The notes under the pieces are model-generated. The model was not told the origin of the DNA and did no database searches. It saw nothing but the letters and a program-made list of their open reading frames with translations. The translations under genes were made by a program, and so were the position numbers. A stretch of 64,000 nucleotides of DNA from Flaviflexus ciconiae (GTDB taxonomy: Bacteria; Actinomycetota; Actinomycetes; Actinomycetales; Actinomycetaceae), in the NCBI RefSeq assembly GCF_003971195.1, contig NZ_CP034593.1:1426001-1490000 (forward strand), written 5' to 3'. The first letter of the stretch is position 1. Every line of letters starts with the position of its first letter. Positions 1 to 8,951 of the stretch are shown piece after piece.

Positions 1-782
1 ACTCCGCTCTGACGATCACCGATGACCTGGTGGGCAACGTTCGCGCCTCGGCCGGTTTCGAAACTGATCGCGCTATTGCAAAGCTCGGGACACCCATGGA
101 CCGTGAAGAATGGTTCATGCCTCCCCAGATGGTGAACGCCTACTACAACCCGACGTGGAACGAGATTGTCTTCCCCGCGGCTATTCTTCAGGATCCGTTC
201 TTCAACCCGGATGCTGATGACGCCTGGAACTACGGTGGCATTGGTGCTGTGATCGGCCACGAAATCGGCCACGGCTTCGATGATCAAGGTTCGAAGTATG
301 ACGAGTCGGGCCGTCTCAACAACTGGTGGACCGATGAGGACCGTCGCGAGTTTGAGAAGCGCGCCAACGCTCTTATCGCACAGTACGACGCCTACACCCC
401 GATGGCCCTCGAAGGCACCGAGCATCACGTCAACGGCGCCCTCACCATCGGTGAAAACATTGGCGACCTCGGCGGCCTCACGATCGGCCTGAAGGCGTAC
501 GACATTGCACTGCGTCGCCAAGGCTACGACGGCATCGATGATGCTCCCGTCATTGACGGAGTGACCGGTGCCCAGCGCGTCTTCTACTCGTACGCGAGGA
601 TTTGGCGGGAGAAGTCCAGGGACGAGACCGCGATCGTCATGCTCAGCATCGACCCGCACTCCCCCTCCGAGTTCCGTTGCAACGGTGTCGCCAAGAACCT
701 CACGGCGTTCCACGAGGCCTTCGACGTCAAGGAAGGCGACGAGCTTTACCTCCCCGAGAATGAGCGCGTAGCCATCTGGTAA
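1..782 (+). CDS. M13 family zinc metallopeptidase (neprilysin/PepO-like), 5' end outside window
   Basis: This is the C-terminal part of an M13 endopeptidase, a zinc enzyme that cleaves peptides. The frame is open from base 3, so the gene begins before the window. The zinc motif HEIGH lies about 77 residues after the GTG at base 30, followed about 60 residues later by ENIGD, which carries the third zinc ligand. NAYYNP, the M13 substrate-binding motif, precedes them. The protein ends in VAIW, close to the hydrophobic C-terminus usual for the family. It is the last gene before a strong hairpin at 859-899 and is convergent with the lipoprotein gene downstream. The family assignment is secure; signal peptide and substrate cannot be judged from this fragment. 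Confidence 0.93.
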   Translation, partial: SALTITDDLVGNVRASAGFETDRAIAKLGTPMDREEWFMPPQMVNAYYNPTWNEIVFPAAILQDPFFNPDADDAWNYGGIGAVIGHEIGHGFDDQGSKYDESGRLNNWWTDEDRREFEKRANALIAQYDAYTPMALEGTEHHVNGALTIGENIGDLGGLTIGLKAYDIALRRQGYDGIDDAPVIDGVTGAQRVFYSYARIWREKSRDETAIVMLSIDPHSPSEFRCNGVAKNLTAFHEAFDVKEGDELYLPENERVAIW

Positions 783-858
783 TGAAAGCTATTGTCCGAT
801 ACCAATACTGGCACTGCTGGCGTAAGGCCAGAACATAGCTGCCGGGAGATAACGTCAA

Positions 859-899
859 GGGAGGGGCCGATTCAGTTTCATTCTGAATCGGCCCCTCCC
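859..899. terminator. Bidirectional hairpin terminator between convergent genes
   Basis: A perfect 17-bp inverted repeat (859-875 with 883-899) has a 7-base loop. It sits between the M13 peptidase stop and the stop of the convergent lipoprotein gene, so it can end transcription from both sides. Confidence 0.8.
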
Positions 900-932
900 C
901 TATGCATCGGTTAAAGGTTATGACAGGACTGT

Positions 933-1595
933 TTAATCGGCACTTGCCACGCTTGAGAGCATCTCTTCGACATCGGCCTGGAGCTCACCGAACTCTTCGG
1001 CCGATGCTGAGAAAGCAACTTCCTGTAGCCCGTCATCACTGAAGATCGGGTAGACAAGCTGGGTGATCTCCAGTCCGTCCATGACTCTCGTGACCTCAAG
1101 CCCCTCAACCTCGTTGCCGTCCACGCTCAGCGTCGTGGCAGGTCCGATGACAACATCATCCGGGTTCTCGACGCCAGTTCGGAAGGAGTTGCTAGCGGGC
1201 TCCTCCCATTCCTCAAACGCGGTCGGGACGCCGGGAGCAGCATCAACCCAGGTTCCCACAATATTCGGAACGAAAGCCGAGTTGTTGACACCGGAGACGA
1301 GCAGAACCGTGAGGTTGACGTTCTCGTCAAGTGGCGCAGGGTATGCCTGCCATCCATCCACCAGGGTCAAGGAATAGCGGTCGTCCTTCGACGTCACCAC
1401 GTCACCCTCGACGGTCATGCGACCCTCGGTCCCCTCCTCGCCGCCGTCAGCTGTGCCTTCGGGGGTTAGTTCCTCGTAGGTTGGGGTGGCAGATGTTTCC
1501 TCGGACGACGATGTCTCGTCAGTCACGGTGTCATCGGAGCAGGCCGAAAGCGCTGCGAGTGCGACGATGCTCGCCGCGGCAAATCTTCTGATCAT
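933..1595 (-). CDS. Secreted lipoprotein of unknown function
   Basis: The 220-residue product starts with a basic n-region, a hydrophobic stretch and a lipobox LSAC ending at Cys19, so it should be a lipid-anchored extracytoplasmic protein. An acidic Ser/Thr/Glu-rich linker of about 40 residues follows, then a mature domain of about 150 residues that resembles the small LpqN/LpqT-like actinobacterial lipoprotein domains in size and composition; that resemblance is inference. The start ATG overlaps the stop of the upstream thiol-oxidoreductase gene (ATGA), so the two are probably translationally coupled. No enzymatic motif is visible. A sensor or chaperone role linked to the redox partner is possible but unsupported. 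Confidence 0.85.
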   Translation of the reverse strand: MIRRFAAASIVALAALSACSDDTVTDETSSSEETSATPTYEELTPEGTADGGEEGTEGRMTVEGDVVTSKDDRYSLTLVDGWQAYPAPLDENVNLTVLLVSGVNNSAFVPNIVGTWVDAAPGVPTAFEEWEEPASNSFRTGVENPDDVVIGPATTLSVDGNEVEGLEVTRVMDGLEITQLVYPIFSDDGLQEVAFSASAEEFGELQADVEEMLSSVASAD

Positions 1596-2197
1596 TCGAA
1601 CGACGGCCCCTTGTCGCGGGAACGCTTGAGCTCGTAGAAGCCGGGAACGGAGGCAACGAGAACAGCACCGTCGAACAGGCGCAGAGCGTCCTCTCCTCGG
1701 GGCGCCGGGGTAACAACCGGGCCGAAGAAGGCGGAGCCGTTCACGGAGATCGTCGGGACACCCACGTCGGTTCCAACCAGGTCGGTGGCGCCTTTGAGCT
1801 GTGCCTTCATGGCCTCATCAAATTCACCGGACTCGGCGCGCTCGACGAGGGCAACGTCGAGCCCTGCGGCTTCAAGGGCCTCAACGATTGCGTCACGCTC
1901 GTTCGTGCGGCCACCCGGGTGGTAGCGGTTGCCGACCTCGGTGTAGAAGTTACCGAGGGCCTCCTGGCCGTAAACCTCACCAACACCAACGGAGACCTGT
2001 GCACCGAGGCGGGCCTCTTCAATGTGCTTCGCGTAGCCAGGATCGAGGTCGCGGCCTTCGTTGAGGAGGGTGAGGGACAGGACGTGCCAGGTGACGTCGA
2101 CGTCACGGTTGGGAACAATCTCCTCCGCGATCCAGCGGGAAGTCATCCAGCACCAGGGGCAGGAGGGATCAAACCAGAAATCAATTTTGTCAGCCAT
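1592..2197 (-). CDS. DsbA-like thiol oxidoreductase, mycothiol-dependent nitroreductase (Rv2466c) family
   Basis: This is a cytosolic thioredoxin-fold protein of 201 residues with an N-terminal CPWC active site in FDPSCPWCW, about residues 10-18. That context, followed by TSRWI, is characteristic of the actinobacterial Rv2466c family, which uses mycothiol and reduces nitro compounds. VGVPTISV near residue 145 supplies the cis-proline of the thioredoxin fold. No signal peptide is present. The gene is divergent from pepN, as the Rv2466c/Rv2467 pair is in M. tuberculosis, and overlaps the lipoprotein gene downstream by 4 bases. The family call is confident; the physiological substrate is unknown. 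Confidence 0.9.
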   Translation of the reverse strand: MADKIDFWFDPSCPWCWMTSRWIAEEIVPNRDVDVTWHVLSLTLLNEGRDLDPGYAKHIEEARLGAQVSVGVGEVYGQEALGNFYTEVGNRYHPGGRTNERDAIVEALEAAGLDVALVERAESGEFDEAMKAQLKGATDLVGTDVGVPTISVNGSAFFGPVVTPAPRGEDALRLFDGAVLVASVPGFYELKRSRDKGPSFE

Positions 2198-2326
2198 GTC
2201 ACCATCGTCCCGTAGTTTGAGCCGACTTCCAAACAGGGACGCTCAGCGCTCAGCGTATTCCCAGCCCAGCAAGTACTGTTAGGTAGGTGCACGCAAACCG
2301 CGCACGGACACTGTGAAAGGACATTC

Positions 2327-4864
2327 ATGCCAGGAGAGAACCTCACCCGGTCAGAGGCAGCGGCACGCGCTGGAGCGGTTTCTGCCGACAGCTACCGCGT
2401 CCAGCTCGACCTGAGGGGCGACACAACATTTTCTTCCATCACGACACTGAAGTTCTCCGCAAGCGCGGATCAAACGTTCGTGGACCTGATCGGCTCGGTC
2501 AACTCGATCCTGCTCAACGGCGAGCCGGTCGACCTGTCCGCGCACGCGGACTCCCGGATCCACCTGACTGGCCTCAAGGCCGAGAACGAGCTGGTGGTGG
2601 ACGCGACATGTTCGTTCATGAACACAGGCGAGGGCATGCACAAGTTCGTTGACCCAGTCGACGGTGAAACCTACCTGTACACCCAGTTCGAGGTTGCCGA
2701 TGCTAGGCGCGTGTTTGCTGTCTTCGAGCAGCCCGACCTCAAGGCCGAATACACGTTCGAAGTTACGGCACCGAGCCACTGGAAGGTGTTCTCCAACTCC
2801 CCCACCCCGGAACCCACCCCGGTTGATGACACCTCGAGCCTGTGGGAGTTCACGCCCACCGAGAAGATCTCCTCATACCTCACGGCGATTGTCGCTGGAC
2901 CCTACGAAGGAAGCGAATCGTCACTGACGAGTTCTGATGGTCGGACGATTCCGCTTGGCGTGTACTGTCGTGCGTCGCTTGCCGAGCACCTGGATGCTGA
3001 CGAAGTTATCAACATCACGAAGGCAGGTTTTGGTTTCTTTGAGAACGAATACGGTCACCCCTACCCGTTCCGCAAGTACGACCAGATTTTTGTTCCCGAG
3101 TTCAACGCCGGAGCCATGGAGAACGCCGGTGCCGTAACAATCACGGAATCCTACGTGTTCCGTTCCCGTGCCACAGGCGCGATGATCGAGCGTCGTGCGA
3201 TCACGATTCTGCACGAGCTTGCCCACATGTGGTTCGGTGACCTGGTGACGATGCGCTGGTGGAACGACCTGTGGCTCAACGAATCGTTTGCCGAGTTCAT
3301 GTCGCACCTGGCTGCCGATGAGGCAACCCGCTGGGATCAGGCCTGGCAGACGTTCCTCTCGTCGGAGAAGTCGTGGGCCATGGAAGCCGATCAACTCGCC
3401 TCCACGCACCCCGTTGTCTCTTCGGTGACGGACCTTGAGGAGGTGTGGGCAAACTTCGACGGAATCACGTACGGCAAGGGCGCTTCCGTCCTCAAGCAGC
3501 TTGTTGCCTACGTGGGCCGCACCGAGTTCATGACCGGCCTGTCCGAGTACTTCTCCAAGCACTCGTGGGGCAACACGGAGCTATCCGACCTGCTGGTGGA
3601 GCTCGAGAAGGCTTCCGACCGTGACCTGTCCGAATGGTCCACCCTGTGGCTCGAGGAGTCGGGTGTGACCCTTGCTCGCCCGGTGATTACCGCCCAGGGT
3701 GACACGATGACAGAGCTGGTAATCCGTCAGGAGCTCGGTAACGCACCCCGGCTTCGTCCGCACCGCATGGGAGTGGGACTGTACGACGTTGTCGATAATC
3801 GCCTCGTCCTGCGCAAGCGCGTTGAGCTAGATGTTGCCGGTGAGGAAACAGTTGTCACGGAGCTGGCTGGCGAGAAGATTGCCGACATTGTTCTCCTGAA
3901 CGACGGGGACCTGGCCTACACGAAGATCAGGCTGGATGAGAGGTCGTTGGAGACCGCGATCAAGCACATCGACACTTTCGATGATCAGCTGGCCCGCACG
4001 CTCCTCCTCAGCGCGGCCTGGGACATGTGCCGCGATGCAGAACTGTCTGCTACCTCGTTTACTGAGCTGGGGCTCCGCGCGATCGAAACCGAGAACCACC
4101 CGACCGCACTGCGCGTGTTGCTCATGAGCGTGTCGCTGGCGGCCACGATCTACTCCTCCCCCGATAACAGGGAGAACCTGATCGTTAAGGTTGCCGATGA
4201 GCTGTTCGCGATCGCCGACCGGGCCGAGCCCGGCTCGGAGATCCAGTTCCAGGTTGCTTTGGAGGCGGCACGCCGCGCGAAGAGCGACGGTCAGCTGGAC
4301 CGGCTTGAGAACTGGCTCGAAGGTAAGGACCTACCGAATGGCTTCGAGCTGGACACCGACGGCAGGTGGACGGTCCTCCAGGGGCTTTCTGCCGGTGGCC
4401 GGATCGACGAGGCAAGGATCGAGGCGGAGCTCGCGAAGGACAGCACGGCAACAGGAATGGAATCCGCCTGGCGTGCCCGCGCCTCCATCCCAACCCCCGA
4501 GGCTAAAGAGGCCGCCTTTTCGGCACTGATTGAAGGCGGCCTGCCGAACATGCAGCAGCGGAGCGCCCTCTTCGGGTTTCAAGCCGGAGACGCCTCCGTC
4601 CTCGCCCCCTTCTTCCCCAGGTACCTCGACGCCCTGAGCGGAGTGTGGGAGAAGCAGACGTACGAGATGGCGCAACAGCTCGCCACCCGTATGTTCACAC
4701 CCTCAATTATCGGCATGGGAACCGATGTTGAGGCGGGGCTGAACGCGTGGCTGGAAGAGCACCCGGACGCTGCACCGGCGCTACGCAGGATCATCATTGA
4801 GCATGGGGATGCGACCCGCCGGGCCCTAGCGGCCCAGACGGTCGATTCAGCTCATAACAGTTAG
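2327..4864 (+). CDS. pepN: Aminopeptidase N (M1 family)
   Basis: The 845-residue protein has the length and layout of bacterial aminopeptidase N, which removes N-terminal residues from peptides in the cytoplasm. GAMENAG near residue 262 is the substrate-recognition motif. HELAH at 296-300 with Glu319 in NESFAEF forms the gluzincin zinc site. The C-terminal half is the usual helical ERAP1-like domain. The start is supported by AAAGGA just upstream of the ATG. The gene ends 10 bases before the convergent EIIA gene, with no obvious hairpin between them. Divergent placement from an Rv2466c-type gene matches the mycobacterial order. Confidence 0.96.
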   Translation: MPGENLTRSEAAARAGAVSADSYRVQLDLRGDTTFSSITTLKFSASADQTFVDLIGSVNSILLNGEPVDLSAHADSRIHLTGLKAENELVVDATCSFMNTGEGMHKFVDPVDGETYLYTQFEVADARRVFAVFEQPDLKAEYTFEVTAPSHWKVFSNSPTPEPTPVDDTSSLWEFTPTEKISSYLTAIVAGPYEGSESSLTSSDGRTIPLGVYCRASLAEHLDADEVINITKAGFGFFENEYGHPYPFRKYDQIFVPEFNAGAMENAGAVTITESYVFRSRATGAMIERRAITILHELAHMWFGDLVTMRWWNDLWLNESFAEFMSHLAADEATRWDQAWQTFLSSEKSWAMEADQLASTHPVVSSVTDLEEVWANFDGITYGKGASVLKQLVAYVGRTEFMTGLSEYFSKHSWGNTELSDLLVELEKASDRDLSEWSTLWLEESGVTLARPVITAQGDTMTELVIRQELGNAPRLRPHRMGVGLYDVVDNRLVLRKRVELDVAGEETVVTELAGEKIADIVLLNDGDLAYTKIRLDERSLETAIKHIDTFDDQLARTLLLSAAWDMCRDAELSATSFTELGLRAIETENHPTALRVLLMSVSLAATIYSSPDNRENLIVKVADELFAIADRAEPGSEIQFQVALEAARRAKSDGQLDRLENWLEGKDLPNGFELDTDGRWTVLQGLSAGGRIDEARIEAELAKDSTATGMESAWRARASIPTPEAKEAAFSALIEGGLPNMQQRSALFGFQAGDASVLAPFFPRYLDALSGVWEKQTYEMAQQLATRMFTPSIIGMGTDVEAGLNAWLEEHPDAAPALRRIIIEHGDATRRALAAQTVDSAHNS

Positions 4865-4873
4865 GACTGGTGG

Positions 4874-5299
4874 TCAGTCGAGCTTTCCGAGAAGATCGCC
4901 GGCTGTAACCTGAGCGCCTGGAGCCACACCCTGGTTCCAGGCGTTCGTCCTTTTCTGAGGGAACGTCACGACAACCATGGATTCCAGGTCGCCTAAGCGA
5001 TCCAGGTCGACGGTGATAAGCGGGGTTCCGACGCTCACCTGATCGCCCTCTTTCACGAGGGCGGTGAGGGCATCGCTCTTGTGAGTATCGATCCCGGCAT
5101 GGACCAGGCAGGAACTCACGACAACGGCATGGGAACGCACCGAGGTAACCTCGCCGTCGCATGGCGACAGGACTGTCATAACGCCGGTCTCCGACGGGTC
5201 TATCGCACAACCGGGTCCCAACATGAGGCTTGAAAACACAGGGTCGGGGACCGACTCGAGCCCGAGTACAGTCCCCGCTATTGGCGAATAAAAGTTCAC
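4874..5299 (-). CDS. PTS glucose-type EIIA component, stand-alone
   Basis: This 141-residue protein is a single EIIA(Glc)-type domain, which relays phosphate from HPr to EIIB during sugar uptake by the phosphotransferase system. Both conserved histidines are present: His57 in SHAVV and the phosphorylated His67 in LVHAGIDT. The loop between them is about five residues shorter than in E. coli Crr. Its start overlaps the stop of the EIIB gene by 4 bases, and it is the last gene of a malQ-EIIB-EIIA operon. No EIIC is encoded in the window, so the membrane partner must lie elsewhere. EIIA of this class may also serve regulation of other carbohydrate systems. Confidence 0.9.
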   Translation of the reverse strand: MNFYSPIAGTVLGLESVPDPVFSSLMLGPGCAIDPSETGVMTVLSPCDGEVTSVRSHAVVVSSCLVHAGIDTHKSDALTALVKEGDQVSVGTPLITVDLDRLGDLESMVVVTFPQKRTNAWNQGVAPGAQVTAGDLLGKLD

Positions 5300-5520
5300 C
5301 CCATGCGCTCCACAATATCTTCGGCCTCGGGGCCTACAACAACCTGGACAACGTTATTGGCCTGGACGACGACACCGAAGGCACCGCTCTCCCTGAGGGC
5401 CTCCTCCGACACCGCGTCGACCGAGTTCACGACGGCACGGATACGGGTGATGCAGGCTTCTACCGTGGAAATATTGTCCTTGCCGCCGAGCCCAGCGATG
5501 ATGGACTGTGCTTTATCCAT
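5296..5520 (-). CDS. PTS glucose/N-acetylglucosamine-type EIIB component, stand-alone
   Basis: The 74-residue product is one EIIB(Glc)-type domain. The phospho-accepting Cys23 lies in the typical EACITRIR context after LGGKDNI, and the C-terminal part contains the expected VQVVVGP. It accepts phosphate from the EIIA encoded directly downstream and passes it to sugar bound by an EIIC. A strong AAGGAGGA lies just before the ATG. The gene follows malQ by 15 bases and overlaps the EIIA gene. Glucose and GlcNAc EIIB domains cannot be separated from this sequence alone. Confidence 0.92.
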   Translation of the reverse strand: MDKAQSIIAGLGGKDNISTVEACITRIRAVVNSVDAVSEEALRESGAFGVVVQANNVVQVVVGPEAEDIVERMG

Positions 5521-5535
5521 GATTCCTCCTTGGTC

Positions 5536-7674
5536 TCAGAGTAGCCGGTTATCGTCCCCAAGTGCGCGCCTAAACGTCTCCAGAAGGGACGTGACACGCG
5601 AATGGGACGGAATGTCGCCGACGAGAACAACCTCTTCTGTTCCGTCAGCCAACGGAACCCGCCAGTTCGGATATTCCTGATCGGTTCCCGGCTGGTTCTG
5701 GGTCCGACGTTCACCCACAGCGTCAACCAGGGAAACAGCGAGGAACGTGGATCGTGCCTGGGCAATGTAGGCGTAGAGGCCTTCCACGATTTCCCGCTCG
5801 GTCGGGTTCTCCCCGACCAGTCCGTACTCCCGTAAACGCTTCAGGGCCTTTTCTCGTTCCTCATCTGCTTCGGCCCGCACCTGCTCAACCGGCTGCATCA
5901 GAAGCCCGAGCCGCTCGCGCAGGTCGACATGCTCGCCAGCAATGTAGCCGGCGGCGGGCGGAAGGTCGTGGGTGTTGACGGAGGTGAGGACCTCGCGGCG
6001 GTAGTTCTCTGCCCGCAGCGGCATCCCCTCACCTTCCTTCTCGAACCAGAAGATGGAAGTTCCGTAGATCCCACGGGCCGCAAGGAAGTCCCGAACCCAG
6101 GGCTCAACTGTTCCCAGGTCCTCACCAACGAGGATCGTGCCAGCCCGGTGTGCTTCGAGCAGGAGAACGCCGATCATGGCCTCGTGGTCGTAATTGACAT
6201 ATGTACCCTCGGAGGCCGGGTGATCGTCGGGAACCCACCAGAGACGGAAGAAGCCAGCAACGTGATCGACGCGGAGCATTCCGGCGTGGCGGATTACGGT
6301 GCGGATCATATCGCGCAACGGCTGGTAGGCCGTCTCGGCAAGAGTGTCGGGACGCCACGGGGGCTGCGACCAGTCCTGGCCCTGCTGGTTGTACATATCG
6401 GCGGGGGCGCCGACGGTGACGCCACGAGCAAAGGCCGTGGGATTCGCCCACACATCCGCGCCAATTGGGTGGACACCAACAGCGAGATCGGCGCACACAC
6501 CGATGTGCATGCCAGATGCTAGAGCGGCCTCCTGGGCCTTTTCAAGCTGTTCGTCAGCAACCCACTGGAGCCACGACCAGAACTCGATCCGGTCGGTCAG
6601 CTCACGCTTCTCGCGTGCCACATAGACGGAGTCGGCCGTTGCAATATTCTCCGGAAATCCCTTCGGGTACTTCTCGCACAGGGCGCACCAGAGCGCAAAA
6701 TCTGTCAGCCCCTGGCCCTCTTCTTCAAGGTACTTTTCGTAGGCGGCCTGACGAGCGAACGAGCGGGGCACCTTGAAGATGATCTCGAGGGCCTGGCGCT
6801 TCGTTTCCCAGACCTCGTCGCGATCAATGTACTCGTTACGTAGCGAAGAGGCTCGTTGTTCTTCGCCTCCCCAGTCAATGAGGGAACGCTGCGGGCCAGT
6901 CAGGTACGCGGTCTCCACGATCTCTTCGGGACGAACGTAGATCGGGTTAACAAAACGCCTGGAAACGGGAAGGTACGGCGACGGCGACATGTGCCCAACC
7001 GGCTCGGCCGCGTGCAGCGGGTTGATTTGGAAGAAGTCCGCGCCCTCATGACCAAAGATCGCGGCAAGGTCGGCAAGATCGGAGAAGTCGCCAATGCCCC
7101 AGGACTTTGCGGAGCGGACCGAATAGAGCTGGGCGGCAACACCCCAGGCCCGGGAGGTTTCCAGGTCCGGTTCGTCAAGGCGGTCCGGTGTCATCGCAAA
7201 CGGGGATTCGGTAACGGTACCGTCCTCCAAGGTCGCACGTAGCGTATGCCACCCGAGTGGAATATCGCCGGGCAGGAGGAATGAGGCACGGCCAGTCTGC
7301 TTGCCGTCGATTGTACGGTCCCCGGTCCAGTCCTCGACCTGGCTCAGCGGCCACGACTCATCGGTGCCCTCAAGGATAACTTCGAGGATGACCTTGCTAC
7401 CGGATGGCACGTGTGCGTGTACGCGGCCCTCGGAGTTCTGGCGGTGAACAACTGAGGGCGGGAGGATCCTGCGCCAGGTCTCAAGTTCGCGATCGGTGAG
7501 CGCCTGCACTGCGCCCTGCTCGGTCGAGGCATCCACTCCCATGGCGGCCAGCACCTTGATCAGGATCTCATCGGAGATGTCGCGCTGCTGTCCGTCGTAT
7601 CCCCAAAATTGGGTCGATACACGATAGGCAGCTGCCAGCTCCGTCAGGGTTGATCGAGAGGGAGGGACACTCAT
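5536..7674 (-). CDS. malQ: 4-alpha-glucanotransferase (amylomaltase)
   Basis: MalQ transfers glucan chains between maltodextrins and releases glucose. The 712-residue length and the GH77 motifs fit: the nucleophile region RVDHVAGFFRLWW, the acid/base region VGEDLGTVEPW, and NTHDLPP. An N-terminal extension of about 150 residues is normal for actinobacterial MalQ. The ATG at 7674 is chosen because GAAAGG lies a few bases upstream; a longer frame up to 7746 lacks such support. It is the first gene of an operon with EIIB and EIIA of the PTS, which links maltodextrin breakdown to glucose phosphorylation. A 5-4-5 inverted repeat sits upstream of the start. Confidence 0.95.
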   Translation of the reverse strand: MSVPPSRSTLTELAAAYRVSTQFWGYDGQQRDISDEILIKVLAAMGVDASTEQGAVQALTDRELETWRRILPPSVVHRQNSEGRVHAHVPSGSKVILEVILEGTDESWPLSQVEDWTGDRTIDGKQTGRASFLLPGDIPLGWHTLRATLEDGTVTESPFAMTPDRLDEPDLETSRAWGVAAQLYSVRSAKSWGIGDFSDLADLAAIFGHEGADFFQINPLHAAEPVGHMSPSPYLPVSRRFVNPIYVRPEEIVETAYLTGPQRSLIDWGGEEQRASSLRNEYIDRDEVWETKRQALEIIFKVPRSFARQAAYEKYLEEEGQGLTDFALWCALCEKYPKGFPENIATADSVYVAREKRELTDRIEFWSWLQWVADEQLEKAQEAALASGMHIGVCADLAVGVHPIGADVWANPTAFARGVTVGAPADMYNQQGQDWSQPPWRPDTLAETAYQPLRDMIRTVIRHAGMLRVDHVAGFFRLWWVPDDHPASEGTYVNYDHEAMIGVLLLEAHRAGTILVGEDLGTVEPWVRDFLAARGIYGTSIFWFEKEGEGMPLRAENYRREVLTSVNTHDLPPAAGYIAGEHVDLRERLGLLMQPVEQVRAEADEEREKALKRLREYGLVGENPTEREIVEGLYAYIAQARSTFLAVSLVDAVGERRTQNQPGTDQEYPNWRVPLADGTEEVVLVGDIPSHSRVTSLLETFRRALGDDNRLL

Positions 7675-7698
7675 AGGACGACCTTTCGCAACGACATT

Positions 7699-7712
7699 GT
7701 GCATTCGTGCAC
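7699..7712 (-). promoter_or_regulatory. Possible operator upstream of malQ
   Basis: A GTGCA-ttcg-TGCAC inverted repeat lies 25-38 bases before the malQ start. Its position would suit a LacI-type maltose or glucose regulator, but there is no regulator gene in the window and the repeat is short. Confidence 0.3.
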
Positions 7713-7876
7713 TATTCTGCCAGATATTCGCTTTCGACCAGCACAATTAATCGTCAGCTGGGACACTCTTCTATTTCACACTCTCCGTGAGCTTTACTCC
7801 AGTGTGATGTCAGGTGTCGGGCTAACAGCGTTCGCCCAGGAAAACTCGGTTAGTGTTTACCCTGGATAGGAGCACC

Positions 7877-8779
7877 ATGGACAAGCGCATCTTCATACCG
7901 GAAAGCACAACGGAGCCACTGGCTTCCCTGCTCAACACGCTCAGGCTTGAGCGCCAGGGAGACATCACATATCGGGGTCACGACAATCTGCCCCAGCTCT
8001 CCGGACGCGTGTATGGCGGCCAGGTACTCGCCCAGGCCGTGTTGGCTGCCGCCGATACATTTGAGGACAGCGACGACCGGCTTATCCACTCCCAGACCGC
8101 GGCTTTCCTCCGCGCTGGCGACATCAAGAAGCCAATCGACTTCGAGGTCGAAGTCATCAGCGACGGAAGGTCATTCTCCACCCGTCTCGTGCACGCCCTG
8201 CAAGACAATCGCATTATCTTCACGGCACGCGACTCCTTCCAGCGTCGTCAGCCCGGCGTCGAGCATCAGGACGAACCCCCGAACGTTCCGGGGCCGGATG
8301 AGTTCCCGTCCTCGGTCGACCTCTTTTCGTCCGTCGACCATCCGGCGGCCCGTTTCATGTCCTCGACGAACTCGCTCGACATGCGGCACGTCGAAGGCCA
8401 GCTCTACCTGCGCCCCACGAAGGAAATCGACTCGACAACGCACGTCTGGTTCAAGACTCGCTCCCCTATGCCAACCGATTCTTCTCAGACACTCAAGAGA
8501 GCCGTCCTCGCTTACGCAGCAGACCAGTTCATGCTGGAACCAATCCTGCGTAACCACCGACTTGCTTGGTCCACCCCAAAGATCGCTCTCGCCACTCTTG
8601 ACCACACAACCTGGTGGCACCGCGATGTCGATCCATCCAACTGGATTCTTGCCGAGCTTCACAGCCCCTCGGCACAGGGCGGCCGCGGCCTCACACTCGC
8701 CAAGTTCTTCCAGGACGGAACACTCGTGGCAAACATGGCCCAGGAGGGCATGGTCCGCTCCCCCGAGTTCTCGGAGTAG
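7877..8779 (+). CDS. tesB: Acyl-CoA thioesterase II
   Basis: This 300-residue protein has the double hot-dog architecture of TesB, which hydrolyses acyl-CoA to free fatty acid and CoA. The N-terminal hot-dog contains the family hallmark GRVYGGQVLAQA, and the second one contains the substrate-pocket segment near LDHTTWWH and the C-terminal GRGL motif. The ATG at 7877 is preferred over the upstream GTG at 7853 because TAGGAG sits 6-7 bases before it. It is transcribed alone and ends before a strong bidirectional hairpin shared with ettA. Confidence 0.92.
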   Translation: MDKRIFIPESTTEPLASLLNTLRLERQGDITYRGHDNLPQLSGRVYGGQVLAQAVLAAADTFEDSDDRLIHSQTAAFLRAGDIKKPIDFEVEVISDGRSFSTRLVHALQDNRIIFTARDSFQRRQPGVEHQDEPPNVPGPDEFPSSVDLFSSVDHPAARFMSSTNSLDMRHVEGQLYLRPTKEIDSTTHVWFKTRSPMPTDSSQTLKRAVLAYAADQFMLEPILRNHRLAWSTPKIALATLDHTTWWHRDVDPSNWILAELHSPSAQGGRGLTLAKFFQDGTLVANMAQEGMVRSPEFSE

Positions 8780-8868
8780 CACCGGCCAATTGGGTAAAGC
8801 CACGATCAAGTGTGGCACCGAGCTCCGCTTCTCCAGAACCATCCGATGCCGCCCACCGACCCCCGATC

Positions 8869-8910
8869 AAGCTTTGGGCCCAACCAGCGAAATGGTTGGG
8901 CCCAAAGCTT
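8869..8910. terminator. Bidirectional hairpin terminator between tesB and ettA
   Basis: A perfect 18-bp inverted repeat (8869-8886 with 8893-8910) has a 6-base loop. It lies between the convergent tesB and ettA stops. Confidence 0.82.
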
Positions 8911-8951
8911 TGCGTGCGCACTACTTTAATAGTGCCGCGGTAGCGGTCTGT

